Origin: a virus
Virus record (IMG/VR): IMGVR_UViG_3300036945_001338
Location: 1-34,107 of that record
Length of the DNA: 34,107 bases
Direction: 5' to 3' (one strand)
In this document: positions 1 through 10,000 of the stretch, one piece after another
How the letters are laid out: every line of letters starts with the position of its first letter
How positions within the stretch are numbered: position 1 is the first letter of the stretch
Made by a program: the position numbers and the translations under genes
The notes under the pieces: generated by a model
Seen by the model: only the letters and a program-made list of their open reading frames with translations
Told to the model about the DNA's origin: nothing
Databases searched by the model: none

Positions 1-271
1 AGAATATTTATATCTTGATAGTGGAGATAAATTCCCTTCAGATGAGATTCCGACTGAACTTAAAAAAGCTGTAGCAGAAGGTGCTTATATCGAATACTCA
101 ACACCATCAGTTTTATTCGAAGAAGGTGGATCTTCAAAGAAAGTAAAAAGAAAAAAAATAGATGTGATTGAAACAGAATATTTTTCTTCTACAGGATCTG
201 TTCCATATCCAAAACTTAAAAAGATGGTTTCAAAATATACTATATCTGGAATAATGGCTGTGAGATCATGA
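1..271 (+). CDS. Head-tail connector protein, C-terminal part (cut by window edge)
   Basis: An open frame enters from the left edge (codons start at base 2) and ends at TGA 269-271, giving about 89 C-terminal residues. The stretch beginning near SDEIPTELKKAVAEGAY and ending PYPKLKKMVSKY resembles the family often labelled putative DnaT-like ssDNA-binding in phages. In that genomic position the family is generally a head-tail connector/adaptor rather than a replication protein. The stop overlaps the next start as ATGA, which points to translational coupling with the connector gene that follows. The N-terminus lies outside the window, so full length and start are unknown. The assignment rests on weak similarity plus position at the head of a tail module. 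Confidence 0.6.
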   Translation, partial: EYLYLDSGDKFPSDEIPTELKKAVAEGAYIEYSTPSVLFEEGGSSKKVKRKKIDVIETEYFSSTGSVPYPKLKKMVSKYTISGIMAVRS

Positions 272-630
272 GTGATGCACTTGAAGCATATAATCAGATA
301 AAAGAAGATGGTGGAGAAGCTATTATCATATTTAATGGAATAGATATGATAGATCCAGTAGAAGAAGACATTATAGACGGAACAGATATAACTGTAAATA
401 CATATGGTGTTAGAACAAACTTTAAAGAAGAACTTGTAGATGGAACAATGATAAAGAAAGATGATTGTAAGATAATTGTTCCAGCATACGGTCTTGATTC
501 AATAGATATAAAAAATAATTATACGAGATGTTCTGTAACATTTTCAAGTACTCAATGGAATATAATCGATGTAAAACCGATATCACCATCAGGTACTGAC
601 ATAATATATTATTTACATGCAAGAAAATAA
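268..630 (+). CDS. Head-closure / head-tail joining protein
   Basis: This 120-residue protein has the look of a small beta-rich head-closure (stopper) protein. A central motif reads VDGTMIKKDDCKIIVPAYGL, followed by a C-terminal strand pattern around WNIIDVKPISPSGTDIIYYL. This matches the usual layout of siphovirus connector proteins: an oxidised-side G-x-I-x-x-G/D-D turn, then W-x-I-x-x-V and a final hydrophobic strand. Such proteins bind under the portal/adaptor ring and close the filled head before tail docking. Its ATG overlaps the upstream stop (ATGA), and the next gene starts 11 nt downstream. The family is called from pattern and order, not from a search. Confidence 0.6.
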   Translation: MSDALEAYNQIKEDGGEAIIIFNGIDMIDPVEEDIIDGTDITVNTYGVRTNFKEELVDGTMIKKDDCKIIVPAYGLDSIDIKNNYTRCSVTFSSTQWNIIDVKPISPSGTDIIYYLHARK

Positions 631-641
631 GGCTGAATTTA

Positions 642-1271
642 ATGATTGATATAACTTTTGGTGGAAGAAATAAAGATTATGAGACTTACAAAAGCCTCTC
701 TAAGAATCTATCAAAAGATGTCAATTCATTTAAGAGAGAGATAAATGCTCTTAAAAAAGCGATAGAAACAGAATTCGATATTATTTCAGCAAATGTTTAT
801 ACAGACTTTTTTTCAACTCTCGTTAAGAGAACACCTATTTTAACAGGTAACGCAAGATTGAATTGGATGATAAATACATCAGGAGTCAATGTAGATGTGA
901 TTCCTTATCCTGGAGATAGAACTCCAATTCAAGATAGAACATTCTTCAAAAAGAGCCTTGCAACTAAAGTTAAGGGATATAGATCGAGAGGATATACAGC
1001 AAAAGGTAAAAGGGTTGCAGGTTTATTCTCTATGGCAAAATCAGCTTCTGTAAATGCAGAAACAAGGATGAAGATAAAAGTATTTAGAGATAATTATCTT
1101 AGTCTGAAACCAAAATCTGTATTTATATTCAATAACGCAAAACATATATCAGCTCTTGAGCATGGACATTCAGGTCAAGCTCCCAATGGAATGCTATCAA
1201 TAACTGTACAGGATTTTGCAAGATTGATCAAGAGACATTCTTCTGGATCTCCTATTTTTAGGAATTATTAA
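642..1271 (+). CDS. HK97 gp10-like tail completion/neck protein
   Basis: A 209-residue protein of the HK97 gp10-like family. The N-terminal half has a charged helix (residues 10-45), then VKRTPILTGNARLNW, the typical R-TP-TG-R/A-L/N-W motif of this family. The C-terminal part contains FIFNNAKHISALEHGHSGQAP followed by G-M-L and a final helix, again the family hallmark (N-x-x-Y/H-I-x-x-L-E-x-G-x-S-x-Q-A-P). These proteins act in the neck or during tail completion. It sits between the head-closure and tail-terminator genes, and its stop shares one base with the next start (TAATG). Confidence 0.8.
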   Translation: MIDITFGGRNKDYETYKSLSKNLSKDVNSFKREINALKKAIETEFDIISANVYTDFFSTLVKRTPILTGNARLNWMINTSGVNVDVIPYPGDRTPIQDRTFFKKSLATKVKGYRSRGYTAKGKRVAGLFSMAKSASVNAETRMKIKVFRDNYLSLKPKSVFIFNNAKHISALEHGHSGQAPNGMLSITVQDFARLIKRHSSGSPIFRNY

Positions 1272-1678
1272 TGATAAGATCATCTATCAGAAAAGCCTTT
1301 GTATATAAATTGACTGAAGACTTCGATTCTATAGAGTCTAAAGATCTCGTAGAAAATAGAGAGTTTGTACCTCCAATATCTTCTCCATGGATAAGATTGA
1401 CAATAAGATTTGGAGATGTTTTTGATGGAGAGCTTGGTGGTGGAATAGATATAGAAGGCGGTATAGCATTTATTGATGTATTTGTTCCTAAAAATTCGGG
1501 TGATAATGAAGGTCTCGATTATTCAGAGACTCTAAGATCTTTGTTTAAAGATGAAGATCTGACATATGATGGCATGGTTGTCCCTTGCCAAAAAGTAGAT
1601 ATTGAAACTATTGGTGGGGAAGATGATTATTATCATCAACAAGTTAGAGTACATTTTTACAATTTTGTTCAAAAATAA
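1271..1678 (+). CDS. Tail terminator protein (putative)
   Basis: A 135-residue alpha/beta protein in the standard tail-terminator position, between the gp10-like gene and the tail tube gene. Its features fit that role: an N-terminal helix, PWIRLTIRFGD and AFIDVFVPKNSG strands, then a helical segment with LRSLFKDEDLTYDGM and a closing strand pair ending VRVHFYNF. It resembles small phage tail proteins such as the DUF4128 group, which cap the tail tube at its head end. The start overlaps the previous stop by one base. Sequence similarity in this family is low, so the call is mostly by order and predicted fold. Confidence 0.55.
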   Translation: MIRSSIRKAFVYKLTEDFDSIESKDLVENREFVPPISSPWIRLTIRFGDVFDGELGGGIDIEGGIAFIDVFVPKNSGDNEGLDYSETLRSLFKDEDLTYDGMVVPCQKVDIETIGGEDDYYHQQVRVHFYNFVQK

Positions 1679-1687
1679 GGAGTCAAC

Positions 1688-3064
1688 ATGTCAACAGAAA
1701 TAGGTTTAGCCAGAAAACATAAAGTATTTGTAGTTAAAGAAACGACTACAGGTACTCTCAAATTCCCTGCTGATGGAGACTTGATTCTTCCTGCTGGTAA
1801 TGCAAAAATCAACCAGAATCCTGAGTTTAAAGATTCTGATGAACTCAGGGACACCCTTGATATTATAGATCAGTTTCCGAATGCTCGTCCTGCTGGTAGT
1901 TGGTCTATTCCTATGTATTTTAGACCAAGTGCAACAGCGGGTCTTCAGCCACAGGGTGGACCTCTTTTCGAGTCTCTCCAAGGAAAAGTTGGAGCTTCAA
2001 CTTTTACTATTGCAGCTTCCGTTCTCGTAGGTGCGACAAGCATTCCCTTTACAACTCTTGCAGGAGATAGACTTCCAGGAAAAGGTGTTGTAACGATCCA
2101 GACAGAAGATATTTATTATAGTTCTGTAGTTATGTCAACTGAGACTGCTGGTACTTTTACTGTAGGTATAAGTGGTAGAGGATATAATGGAACAACTGCT
2201 GCTGCACATGATGGTAGTGTAACACCTATCACTGGATGTGCTCTCAAAAGCGTTTTTTATAAACAAGACACTACATCACCTTCATTCAGTATGTGGACAA
2301 AAACTGATCACCTTGTGCAAGGTCTTTCTGGATGTACTGCATCGGAACTGAAAATCGACCTCAATAACGAAGGTGCTGTAATGTTCAGTTTTTCAGGCCA
2401 AGGTATGGAAATGGTTTGGGCTGGAACAAGTACTGCTGCTGGAGCTACTACATCAACAACTCTTATAGTTGTTGATGCTGGATTATATTCTGTTGGAGCA
2501 AGGATTTATAATGCGACAACTGGTGTTGACAATTCCGGCGATGGATATGTGATCACAGCTATAAATTACGGTACAGACGCTCTCACACTTGACGATGCTA
2601 TTGTAGCAAGCCTTAATGATGTTATTGCTGGTTTTCTACCTGATGGAACTGCAAAAGCAGATCCTATCGAATCTAAGGATACCACAATTTATATTGATGG
2701 ATCACCAGCGAAAATTAGAACTTCCACCTTGACTATTTCTGCACCGAAAAACTACTTGACTGATGAGGTAGGTACTCAGTATCCAGAAGAGTATGTTGAA
2801 GATGTTAGAAAAGTAACGGCTGATTTCAACCTGTATTGTAAACCAGCAACTGTAAAATACATCCGAGACGGTTACGAAGCAAATGAATTTATCTTCAATG
2901 CAACACTCGGAGACACTGTTGGATCAATTCTTGAAATTTACAATGCAAGATGTCGAACAACTGCTCCTGAAATCGGAGAAGATGGTCCTACAATGACTCT
3001 TTCAATGACGATGACTGCGCTTGGAACAAATGGTGAAGATAGTTGTGATCTGATTGTAAGATAA
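1688..3064 (+). CDS. Major tail tube protein with inserted beta modules
   Basis: A 458-residue protein preceded by a good ribosome site (AAGGAG, 5-6 nt before ATG), in the place of the major tail tube protein. The N-terminal part (about 1-100) and the C-terminal part (about 320-458, with TSTLTISAPKNYLT and a final MTMTALGTNGEDSCDL strand pattern) look like the tube fold. Two extra beta-rich modules seem to be inserted. One, at about residues 105-175, contains GRGYNGTTAAAHDGS, the RG-x-x-GT-x-A-x-H signature seen in many phage structural proteins. The other, at about residues 250-315, contains GDGYVITAINYGTDALTLDD. The length is well above the usual 150-300 residues, consistent with surface-displayed insertions. 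Confidence 0.75.
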   Translation: MSTEIGLARKHKVFVVKETTTGTLKFPADGDLILPAGNAKINQNPEFKDSDELRDTLDIIDQFPNARPAGSWSIPMYFRPSATAGLQPQGGPLFESLQGKVGASTFTIAASVLVGATSIPFTTLAGDRLPGKGVVTIQTEDIYYSSVVMSTETAGTFTVGISGRGYNGTTAAAHDGSVTPITGCALKSVFYKQDTTSPSFSMWTKTDHLVQGLSGCTASELKIDLNNEGAVMFSFSGQGMEMVWAGTSTAAGATTSTTLIVVDAGLYSVGARIYNATTGVDNSGDGYVITAINYGTDALTLDDAIVASLNDVIAGFLPDGTAKADPIESKDTTIYIDGSPAKIRTSTLTISAPKNYLTDEVGTQYPEEYVEDVRKVTADFNLYCKPATVKYIRDGYEANEFIFNATLGDTVGSILEIYNARCRTTAPEIGEDGPTMTLSMTMTALGTNGEDSCDLIVR

Positions 3065-3073
3065 TATAAAGTT

Positions 3074-3128
3074 TCGGCTCTGTAAGTCCTTGCGTTTTCT
3101 CGCCTGTTTGTCGCAAGGCATGAGCCGA
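3074..3128 (+). other. Structured intergenic RNA, terminator-like compound hairpin
   Basis: The 130-nt gap between the tail tube and G genes contains a two-level hairpin. The outer stem TCGGCTC (3074-3080) pairs with GAGCCGA (3122-3128). The inner stem CCTTGCG (3088-3094) pairs with CGCAAGG (3112-3118). Between them is an asymmetric internal loop (7 nt against 3 nt), and the inner loop has 17 nt. TTTTG follows, a weak U tract. The inner loop CTCGCCT (3099-3105) is also complementary to AGGCGAG at 3149-3155, so a loop-downstream interaction is possible. It may be a partial terminator that lowers expression after the abundant tube gene, an mRNA-stabilising 3' end, or a translation control element for G. 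Confidence 0.6.
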
Positions 3129-3194
3129 TTTTGAAAAAATAATAAAATAGGCGAGGACAAACAACACAGGCAAATATAAACAGGAGTAAGACAA

Positions 3195-3647
3195 ATGGGA
3201 CTCAAGCTTAAAACAAACAGAAAAGAAATTTGGATTAAACGCTGTAAAGACAAGAACTTGCCAGAAAGCAAGAAAAACCCCGTAGTAGCTGAATATAAAG
3301 TATTTCCAGCGACTCCAAGTGAAGTTCATGAGATGTTCAGAAATAGTGAAGAAGAATCTTTTTATTCAATGCCCACTGAAAGCAAAATGAAGAAAAAAGA
3401 AACTGTCCGTGAATTGAAAGTTAATTCAGTAAAATTCACTATTGAGAGAGCTAAAAAATGTATTCGTGGATGGAAAGGTCTTACAGCAGAAAATGATGAA
3501 GGCGTAGAAGTCGATATCAAATATTCTGAAGAGATGGTTGAAACTTTGTATGAACTCAATCCAGAAGAAATCAATTGGGTACTTGAAAAAATTGATGAAA
3601 TTTCTTCTATTATTGATAAAACAGAGGAAGAAGAAATAAAAAACTAA
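3195..3647 (+). CDS. Tail assembly chaperone G (zero-frame product)
   Basis: A 150-residue, Lys/Glu-rich, mostly helical protein between the tail tube and tape measure genes, where siphoviruses encode tail assembly chaperone G. The start ATG has AGGAG about 8 nt upstream. The last codons are ATA AAA AAC TAA, which contain the slippery heptamer A AAA AAC directly before the stop. Chaperone G coats the tape measure protein and helps recruit tube subunits. It is made in excess over the frameshifted G-T form and is absent from the finished tail. Sequence similarity within this family is poor. The call rests on position, size and the frameshift signal. Confidence 0.85.
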   Translation: MGLKLKTNRKEIWIKRCKDKNLPESKKNPVVAEYKVFPATPSEVHEMFRNSEEESFYSMPTESKMKKKETVRELKVNSVKFTIERAKKCIRGWKGLTAENDEGVEVDIKYSEEMVETLYELNPEEINWVLEKIDEISSIIDKTEEEEIKN

Positions 3648-4048
3648 GAGACTTCGCACGTAGGTCTTTCAGTGACCACAGCACTGCAACGTGCGAAGAG
3701 TGCTTTGATATATGGGGAGATGACACTCCATGCGATGATTGTGATAGAAAACCTCTTCTTAAAATCAATCATATTGCATGGGAACACTGGAGCGCAATCA
3801 ACCAAATAGATAGACCACCATCAAATGGTTTCGGAGGAATCCCGACAATACCCTCAAAAGTTCTTAGAGATTATTGTCGGGATTTTAATTTATCGGAACT
3901 CGAATACAAAAAAATGTTTGCTGTGGAAGTTCAATTCAAAGAGTCTATGGCTGATCGCCAGAAATCTAATGAAAGAGTTGAGCAAAATAAAAAAGATTTT
4001 GAAAAGATAGAGAGTCAAAAGAAACTACCCGTAACACGTAAAAAATAA
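3195..4048 (+). CDS. Tail assembly chaperone G-T, -1 frameshift fusion
   Basis: A second open frame, -1 relative to G, runs without a stop to TAA 4046-4048 and has no useful start of its own. Slipping on A AAA AAC (3638-3644) joins G residues 1-150 to 134 further residues read from base 3644, giving about 284 residues. The T part begins LRDFARRSFSDHS. It carries a paired cysteine motif, CEEC then CDDC, spaced like a small zinc ribbon. It continues with INHIAWEHWSAINQ and ends in a long charged helix. In lambda-like systems the T domain contacts tube subunits. The T stretch has an independent methionine only near its middle, so frameshifting is the sensible route to expression. Confidence 0.88.
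3638..3698 (+). promoter_or_regulatory. Programmed -1 ribosomal frameshift signal
   Basis: The slippery heptamer A AAA AAC (3638-3644) is in the correct phase for the G frame (codons AAA, AAC). A 7-nt spacer (TAAGAGA, starting with the G stop codon) follows. Next comes a perfect 10-bp stem, CTTCGCACGT (3652-3661) with ACGTGCGAAG (3689-3698). The 27-nt loop can form a small inner helix: GGTC (3663-3666) with GACC (3674-3677), or CAGTG (3670-3674) with CACTG (3682-3686). Heptamer, spacer and stem all fit the classical design for tandem -1 slippage. Confidence 0.9.
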
Positions 4049-4058
4049 GGAAAAATCA

Positions 4059-7000
4059 ATGGGTCTTTCTATGGAAATAACGACTGCTTCTGCAAGAACA
4101 GAACTTGAGTCGTTACAGAAAAGTATAGGAAAAACTGGTACGGATATAGTTTCTGTAAAAAAGAAAATAGATTCTCTTGGAAAAACTGTTGATGGAATGG
4201 CAAAAGCTTTTGAGAAAGCTGGTGATAAAGCTTCTGCCGCTTCATATAAAAAATTAGCTAATGAAATATCGTCTATAAGTAAGAATATGTCCACTTTAAA
4301 AGGTGGAATGGATTCATTAGATTCAGGAGCTAAGAAGACAGGTAAAAGTGTAAAAAATCTTTCATCTCAACTTAATCAGGTTTCTGAGTCAGCAGAAAAA
4401 CAAAAACAAAAACTTGATAAAACAGTTATATCTACAAGCAAGCTCTTAGAAAAGAACACACAATTAAATACAAAACTAAAAGAAACTGAGTCTAATTATA
4501 AAAAATCAGGAAAAGCTATTTCTGATAGTGAAAAGCTATTAGCTAAATCACAGAAGACAACTGAAAAACTTCAAAAACAATACGACAATCTTTCAAAAAA
4601 GAGTAAAGAAACATCTGATACTAATCAAAGGTTAGGTGGTAGAGTCTCTTATTTAACAAGTGAAATTTCAAAACTTGAAAAACAGATGAGAGATACGAAT
4701 AAAGAACTTTTAAAATCAGGGAAAATAAATCTTGATTTACAGAAAAAGAATTCAACACTTGGTAATTCTTATATAAAGATAAACACTGAAAATAAAAAAC
4801 TTCAATCAGAATTATCTGCATCAAGAAAAGAAGCATCAAAATTAACATCAGAAATAAATAGGCTTAATGCTGCCGCATTAAAATCAGGGAAAGCGAACCT
4901 TGAATTGCAGAAAAAAGTTTCTGCTCTTGGAAATCAGATGCGTAAAGCTAAGATCGAAATAGATCAGAGTGAACAAGTTATCAAACATTATGAAAAAGCT
5001 ACAAAAAAATTATACAATGAGAATTTAAGACTTACAGCTAAAATAGAAAAACAAACTGCCGCTTATAAAAAACTCAGAGGAGAGCAAAACACTCTCCAAT
5101 CTTCTATGAATAGAGTTATGAAGATTGCTTCTACTCTTAGGAACGTCATGTTTCTCGCAGGAGTAACAATGGCATGGAAAAGATTTAGTGACGACATCAT
5201 TAAAGTTGGTTCAGATTTCGAAACATTAATGAAGCAGGTTGGAGGTGCTACAGAGACAATCAAAAAAGGTATGGTAACGCAAGACTTTATTGACCTTCAA
5301 AAAACAATTATGAGTCTCGGAGAGTCAACAGAGTATACTTCAATACAAGGTGCTGAAGCTGCAAAACATTTAGCTATGGCAGGTTTTAGAGTTGGGCAGA
5401 TTCAAGCCGCCTTAAAGCCGGTAATGGATCTTGCAACGGCTGGTCAAATTGAACTCGGTGAAGCTGCTGAATTCGCTACTGGTGCATTAACCTCTATGGG
5501 GCTGATCACCTCTGACACAACACAGTTAATGGCGAATATGGAAAGGATTAATAATGCACTTGTGTTCTCTGCCGTCCAAACAAACGTTTCAATTGAAGAT
5601 CTTGCAGAATCTTTCAAATATGTAGCTCCTCAAGCAAGAAACATGGGTATGAGTATTGAGGATCTATCTTTATGGCTTGGTGTGCTTGGTAACTCTAATA
5701 TTAAAGCAAGTGCGGCAGGTACGCAGATGTCATTTGCTTTAATGAGACAAGCCGAAGCTATGAGAAAACTCGGTATGGCTTCTCAAGGTAATGACTTCTT
5801 ATCCATGCTGAAAGAAATAAATAAGCAAGGGTGGGGAGCAGAAGAGATAAATCAAGTTTTTACTGCCCGTGGTTCAAGGCTTATTCTCTCTTTCAAAAAC
5901 GTAGTCCCTGTTTTTGAAAGACTTAGAGATGCACAGAAAAAATCAAATGATTATGCAAAAGAGCTTGCAGAAATCATGCGAGATACAACTACTGTAAACT
6001 TTCAGAAATTTTCTTCTTTAATAAATAATATAAAAATCGTCGGATTCCAAAAGGGAGCTACTGACCTTAATTTTGCATTAAAAGGTCTATATAAAACTGT
6101 ATCAGACAATAGAGGTGAATTTGAGGGATTCGCTAAAGTTCTTGTTGATATTCAATCTTACTTAATTGACAATATTTCGTCGATTATAGAGATGGGAAGA
6201 TCTTTAAAAGATTTGTATGATGAGAATCCAAGAATACTTGAAATGGCAGCAGGTTTTGCCACACTTGCTGCTGTACTATCAGGAAATCCTATTATTGCCA
6301 CTGGAATTGGAGCTGGAGCTTATACAATTCATCAAATGGGAGAAAGAACAAAAGATCTCTCTTCCGATGTTGGCGAACTTATGCTCAATTTGAGCAAGCT
6401 TCAAAAAATAAAAGAGAAAATGGAGGATTACGATACAGCGAAGAAATATGTTGGATCTCTTCGTGGTGGTTCGACATTAAAAGACAACCTTGTTTTAACT
6501 AATGCAAGAAAACAGATGGAAGACGCTATGTCTTCTGCTGGATATAAATATAATGATAAATTCGGAAAAGATATTTCATATGAAGAATTAAATGAAAAAA
6601 TAGGTAAAATAGAGTCAGATTTATCTCTTAAAAAAGATCGTTTGTCAGCATTGCTTGGAACAACAATGAATATCACAAATGATCTCGCGATGGAATTCAA
6701 AAAAGATTCAGATCTTACAAAGACATTCTCAGAAGAAATATTTGCAGGAATCAGAGAAAGCGAAGATATTTTAACAAGAGCGAATGACGAGCTAATTAAC
6801 CTTCAGGAAGAAACTGATAAGTTAGGTCAGTTTGGAGGTAAAATAGGAGCTAATGCTAAAGGTGGACTAAAATATATTGGTGGGCCAACTTTAGAGACTC
6901 AAAAAGATCAATTAAAAAAAGAGACAGAAGATAAGGTAAAAGATCTTGAAAATTCAGTAAAGTACTTTTCTGAAAAAGTATCTAAACTTCAAGATGAATA

Positions 7001-10000
7001 TTTTGCTGCTTATGAAGAATTTTCTCTGGTTGGTCCAAGACCTGAAGTCCTTTTATCTACAGAAGAAGAAAGAGTTGCTTGGGAAAAATCTAATGCAGCA
7101 GTAGAAAAATCAAGAATTAATTTAAACAATTATACCGAATCTTTAAAAATAGAACAAAATAAAATAAATATTATTAAGAATAAAGGCGCTATGGAAGGCG
7201 CTATGCTCGACAGACAAATCGCTCAAAGAAATTATCAGAATTTGAAAGCGGGTGTTGATGCAGTAAGATCTTCAGAGCAAGAAATTTTAAACACAAAAAA
7301 AAGTTTCTTTGAGGAATATGAGACTTGGAATTTATCTAAGTTTAAAGATCTGAACAGAAAAGAGATGAAAGCAAAAATTCAAGCTGAGTCGGATAAAATT
7401 AGTGATTTTAAAACCAGCTATGAGCTTGCAGACCCTGCTTCAAAAATGTCTACAGAAAAATATAATACAGCTCTTTCGAATATGAATAAAAATCTCGCTG
7501 AGATGAAAAGACAAGCCGGTACAAAGCTTGCTCTCGATTCTTCAAGAGAATCAGAAAATAAAAGAAAGCAAGAATACGACTCCCTTAAACAATCAGAAGA
7601 AACTCTTTATCAGTTAAGAAGATCAAATTACGAAACATATCAAGAGTGGAACGCAGAAAAAACAAGAGAGTTTAAACAAAAAGAAATAAAGATGGAGATT
7701 GATGCTCAAAAAGAAGTTATCAATCGCATGAAGACAGATAGAGTTAACAAGGTTGATAAAAGATCTACAGAACAATATAAAAAAGATTTGAAAGTCCAAG
7801 AAGACATACTTATAGAAATGGAAGGAAGTAAGTATGATAGAGGCAATGCTTTAAATTCAGAAATCGCTCTAAGGGAAATTCAAATCAGAGAAACTGTAGC
7901 TGATCAAATGAGAGATCTCGACGATAGGATATTTGATATAAAAAAATCAAATGCAGAAGATCTTGATTTTTTCACAAATAAGAATTCAAATGAGTATTAC
8001 AAAAGAGAGCTTGAAAGAGCTATAGATTTAGAGAATAAAAAGAAAGACCTTTGGACAACTACAGAGATGTTAAAAACTGGTCCAGACTCAATGATATATG
8101 ACGATATAAGAAAAATTGAGTCACAATGGGAAGATCTTATCGTGCAAATGTCTAAAAATATAGGCATTCAAATGGACAAGTTAACATCAGTCACTTTTAA
8201 AAGTGTAGGAGAAAATTTAAAGTCTACAATTGACTCTTCTTTATCTGGAGTATTGACAGATGCTCTCACAGGTGAATTAGATAGCTTCGAAGCATACTTT
8301 TCAGAATTTACAAATAGTCTGGCAGGTATGTGGTCATCTATGGCTTCCAATATGATAATTAATCAGCAAACACTTGGAGGATTAAGTGGATTAGGAACTG
8401 TTGGAGCTATGGGTGCTGCCGGATTAGGAATCATGGCTGTATCATCTATTTTTTCTTCAAGAGAAAAAGCGAAAGCAGAAAAAGCAAGAAAAGCTGCATT
8501 AAGAGAACAACTCAAAAGTGAACTTGGAGATTCAATAGCTCAACTTGAACTCGGTGATGCTGGATATCAAATTTACCAACTCAACGCTAAAATAAAAGAT
8601 TTGACAGAACAAGCTAAGGATGCCGGATATCCTATTGCAGAAATAATCAAGTTAAGAAAACTTGAAACCAAAGAGATACTCGATAGTATAAAGGCCCAAT
8701 ACTCATCAGCAAGTACGAGTATGACAGATTTCGTTCAAGGTGTAATTAGAGATGATTGGTCAATGACCGATTGGCAAGCTGAATACGATAGACTTCATGA
8801 AGATCTTTTATCTCTTGATCAAACGTCTTCTGACTATAGAGATGACTCAATTGAGATACTGAATGAACAGTTTGAAGCTCTAAAGATGATTTATGATATT
8901 CAGAAAGAGCAGTTGTCAGCACTTGAAAGTTTAAGTGAATCACTGACGACTCAGATTTGGGATCTTCAGAATACAGAAAATATGCCTACTTCACTTGAGA
9001 ATTTTCAAGCTCAGTATGACAAATTAATGTTAGCTGCCACTACTCCTGGTGCAAGTGGATTTATAAATACTGAAGCCGTTTCTGATTTTCAAGATTTTGT
9101 ATCTCAATATATAGATAAATTTTCTGCTGCTGGATATGATTATCAAGATTTGATTAGTGGTGTTGTTGGAGATTTAAGTGATCTCCAAGTTGACGTTCAG
9201 TCCGAATCAGAAGCCCTTGCTATAGCTATTAGAGCTAACACAGAAGCTCTTGAAGGAGATCAAGGCGTTATAAATGCTATTAATAGTCTCGCTCAAATTA
9301 CACAGGAGATCGCTGACAGGGAAATTTATAAGACTTGGAAAGAGTCTATGCCGAGTATGCCAAATATAGAAGATTACAAATCTAAGAATTATAGTCTTGG
9401 TTATTATGATTCGTTAAAGAGCGAGGTTGGAGGAGGTAATCCTGACTCTTTACTTCCTATTCTTGGCATATATCATAAACAGATTGAAGCTCAAAAAGTA
9501 TTAGATTGGGCGTCTCTTCTTGAATCAGGTATTTCTCCTGAAATTGACAATTGGAAAAAAGATTTAGTAGCAGCTTTCGATCTTCTCGATATACAATCTG
9601 CTATTGATGCTATGAAAAATGGATCTTTTGGAGAATATAGAAATGAAATTAATGAAGATTATATCAAACTTTTTGATTTAGTTAAGAATATCCCTGCTTT
9701 TGCAAAAGGTGGGTGGTCAAATTCTCCAAGCATTTTCGGAGAAACAGGTTATGGAGAATATGCAGTTCCAGATAAAAACAATCCGAATAACTCTCACTTT
9801 CTTCAATCTGTAGGTGTTGATTCAAATGAAATAGGAACGCAAATTGGAAACATAGTTTCGAAAGCTATACGTTCAGCAATAGCGGATTTGGGATTGAATT
9901 CAGGACAATCTGGAGATATCGTGATTAAGATAGATGAGAGAGAAATAGCAAGAGCAGTTTTGTCAGATACAAAAAAGAATCCGACTCCACTTAGGAGGGT

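Noticed and set aside
1-271. Reading the partial first gene as a DnaT-like primosomal ssDNA-binding protein
   Set aside because: The position before head-tail and tail genes fits a connector. The DnaT label for this family comes from weak similarity.
3681-3703. Classical H-type pseudoknot in the frameshift element (GCACT with AGTGC)
   Set aside because: The second stem would follow the 10-bp first stem with no connecting loop, which is sterically unlikely. Kept only as an alternative pairing.
3825-4010. A 61-codon frame starting MVSEESRQYPQ on the plus strand
   Set aside because: It lies in a different frame inside the T region. The -1 frame is open for 134 codons and explains the stretch through the frameshift signal.
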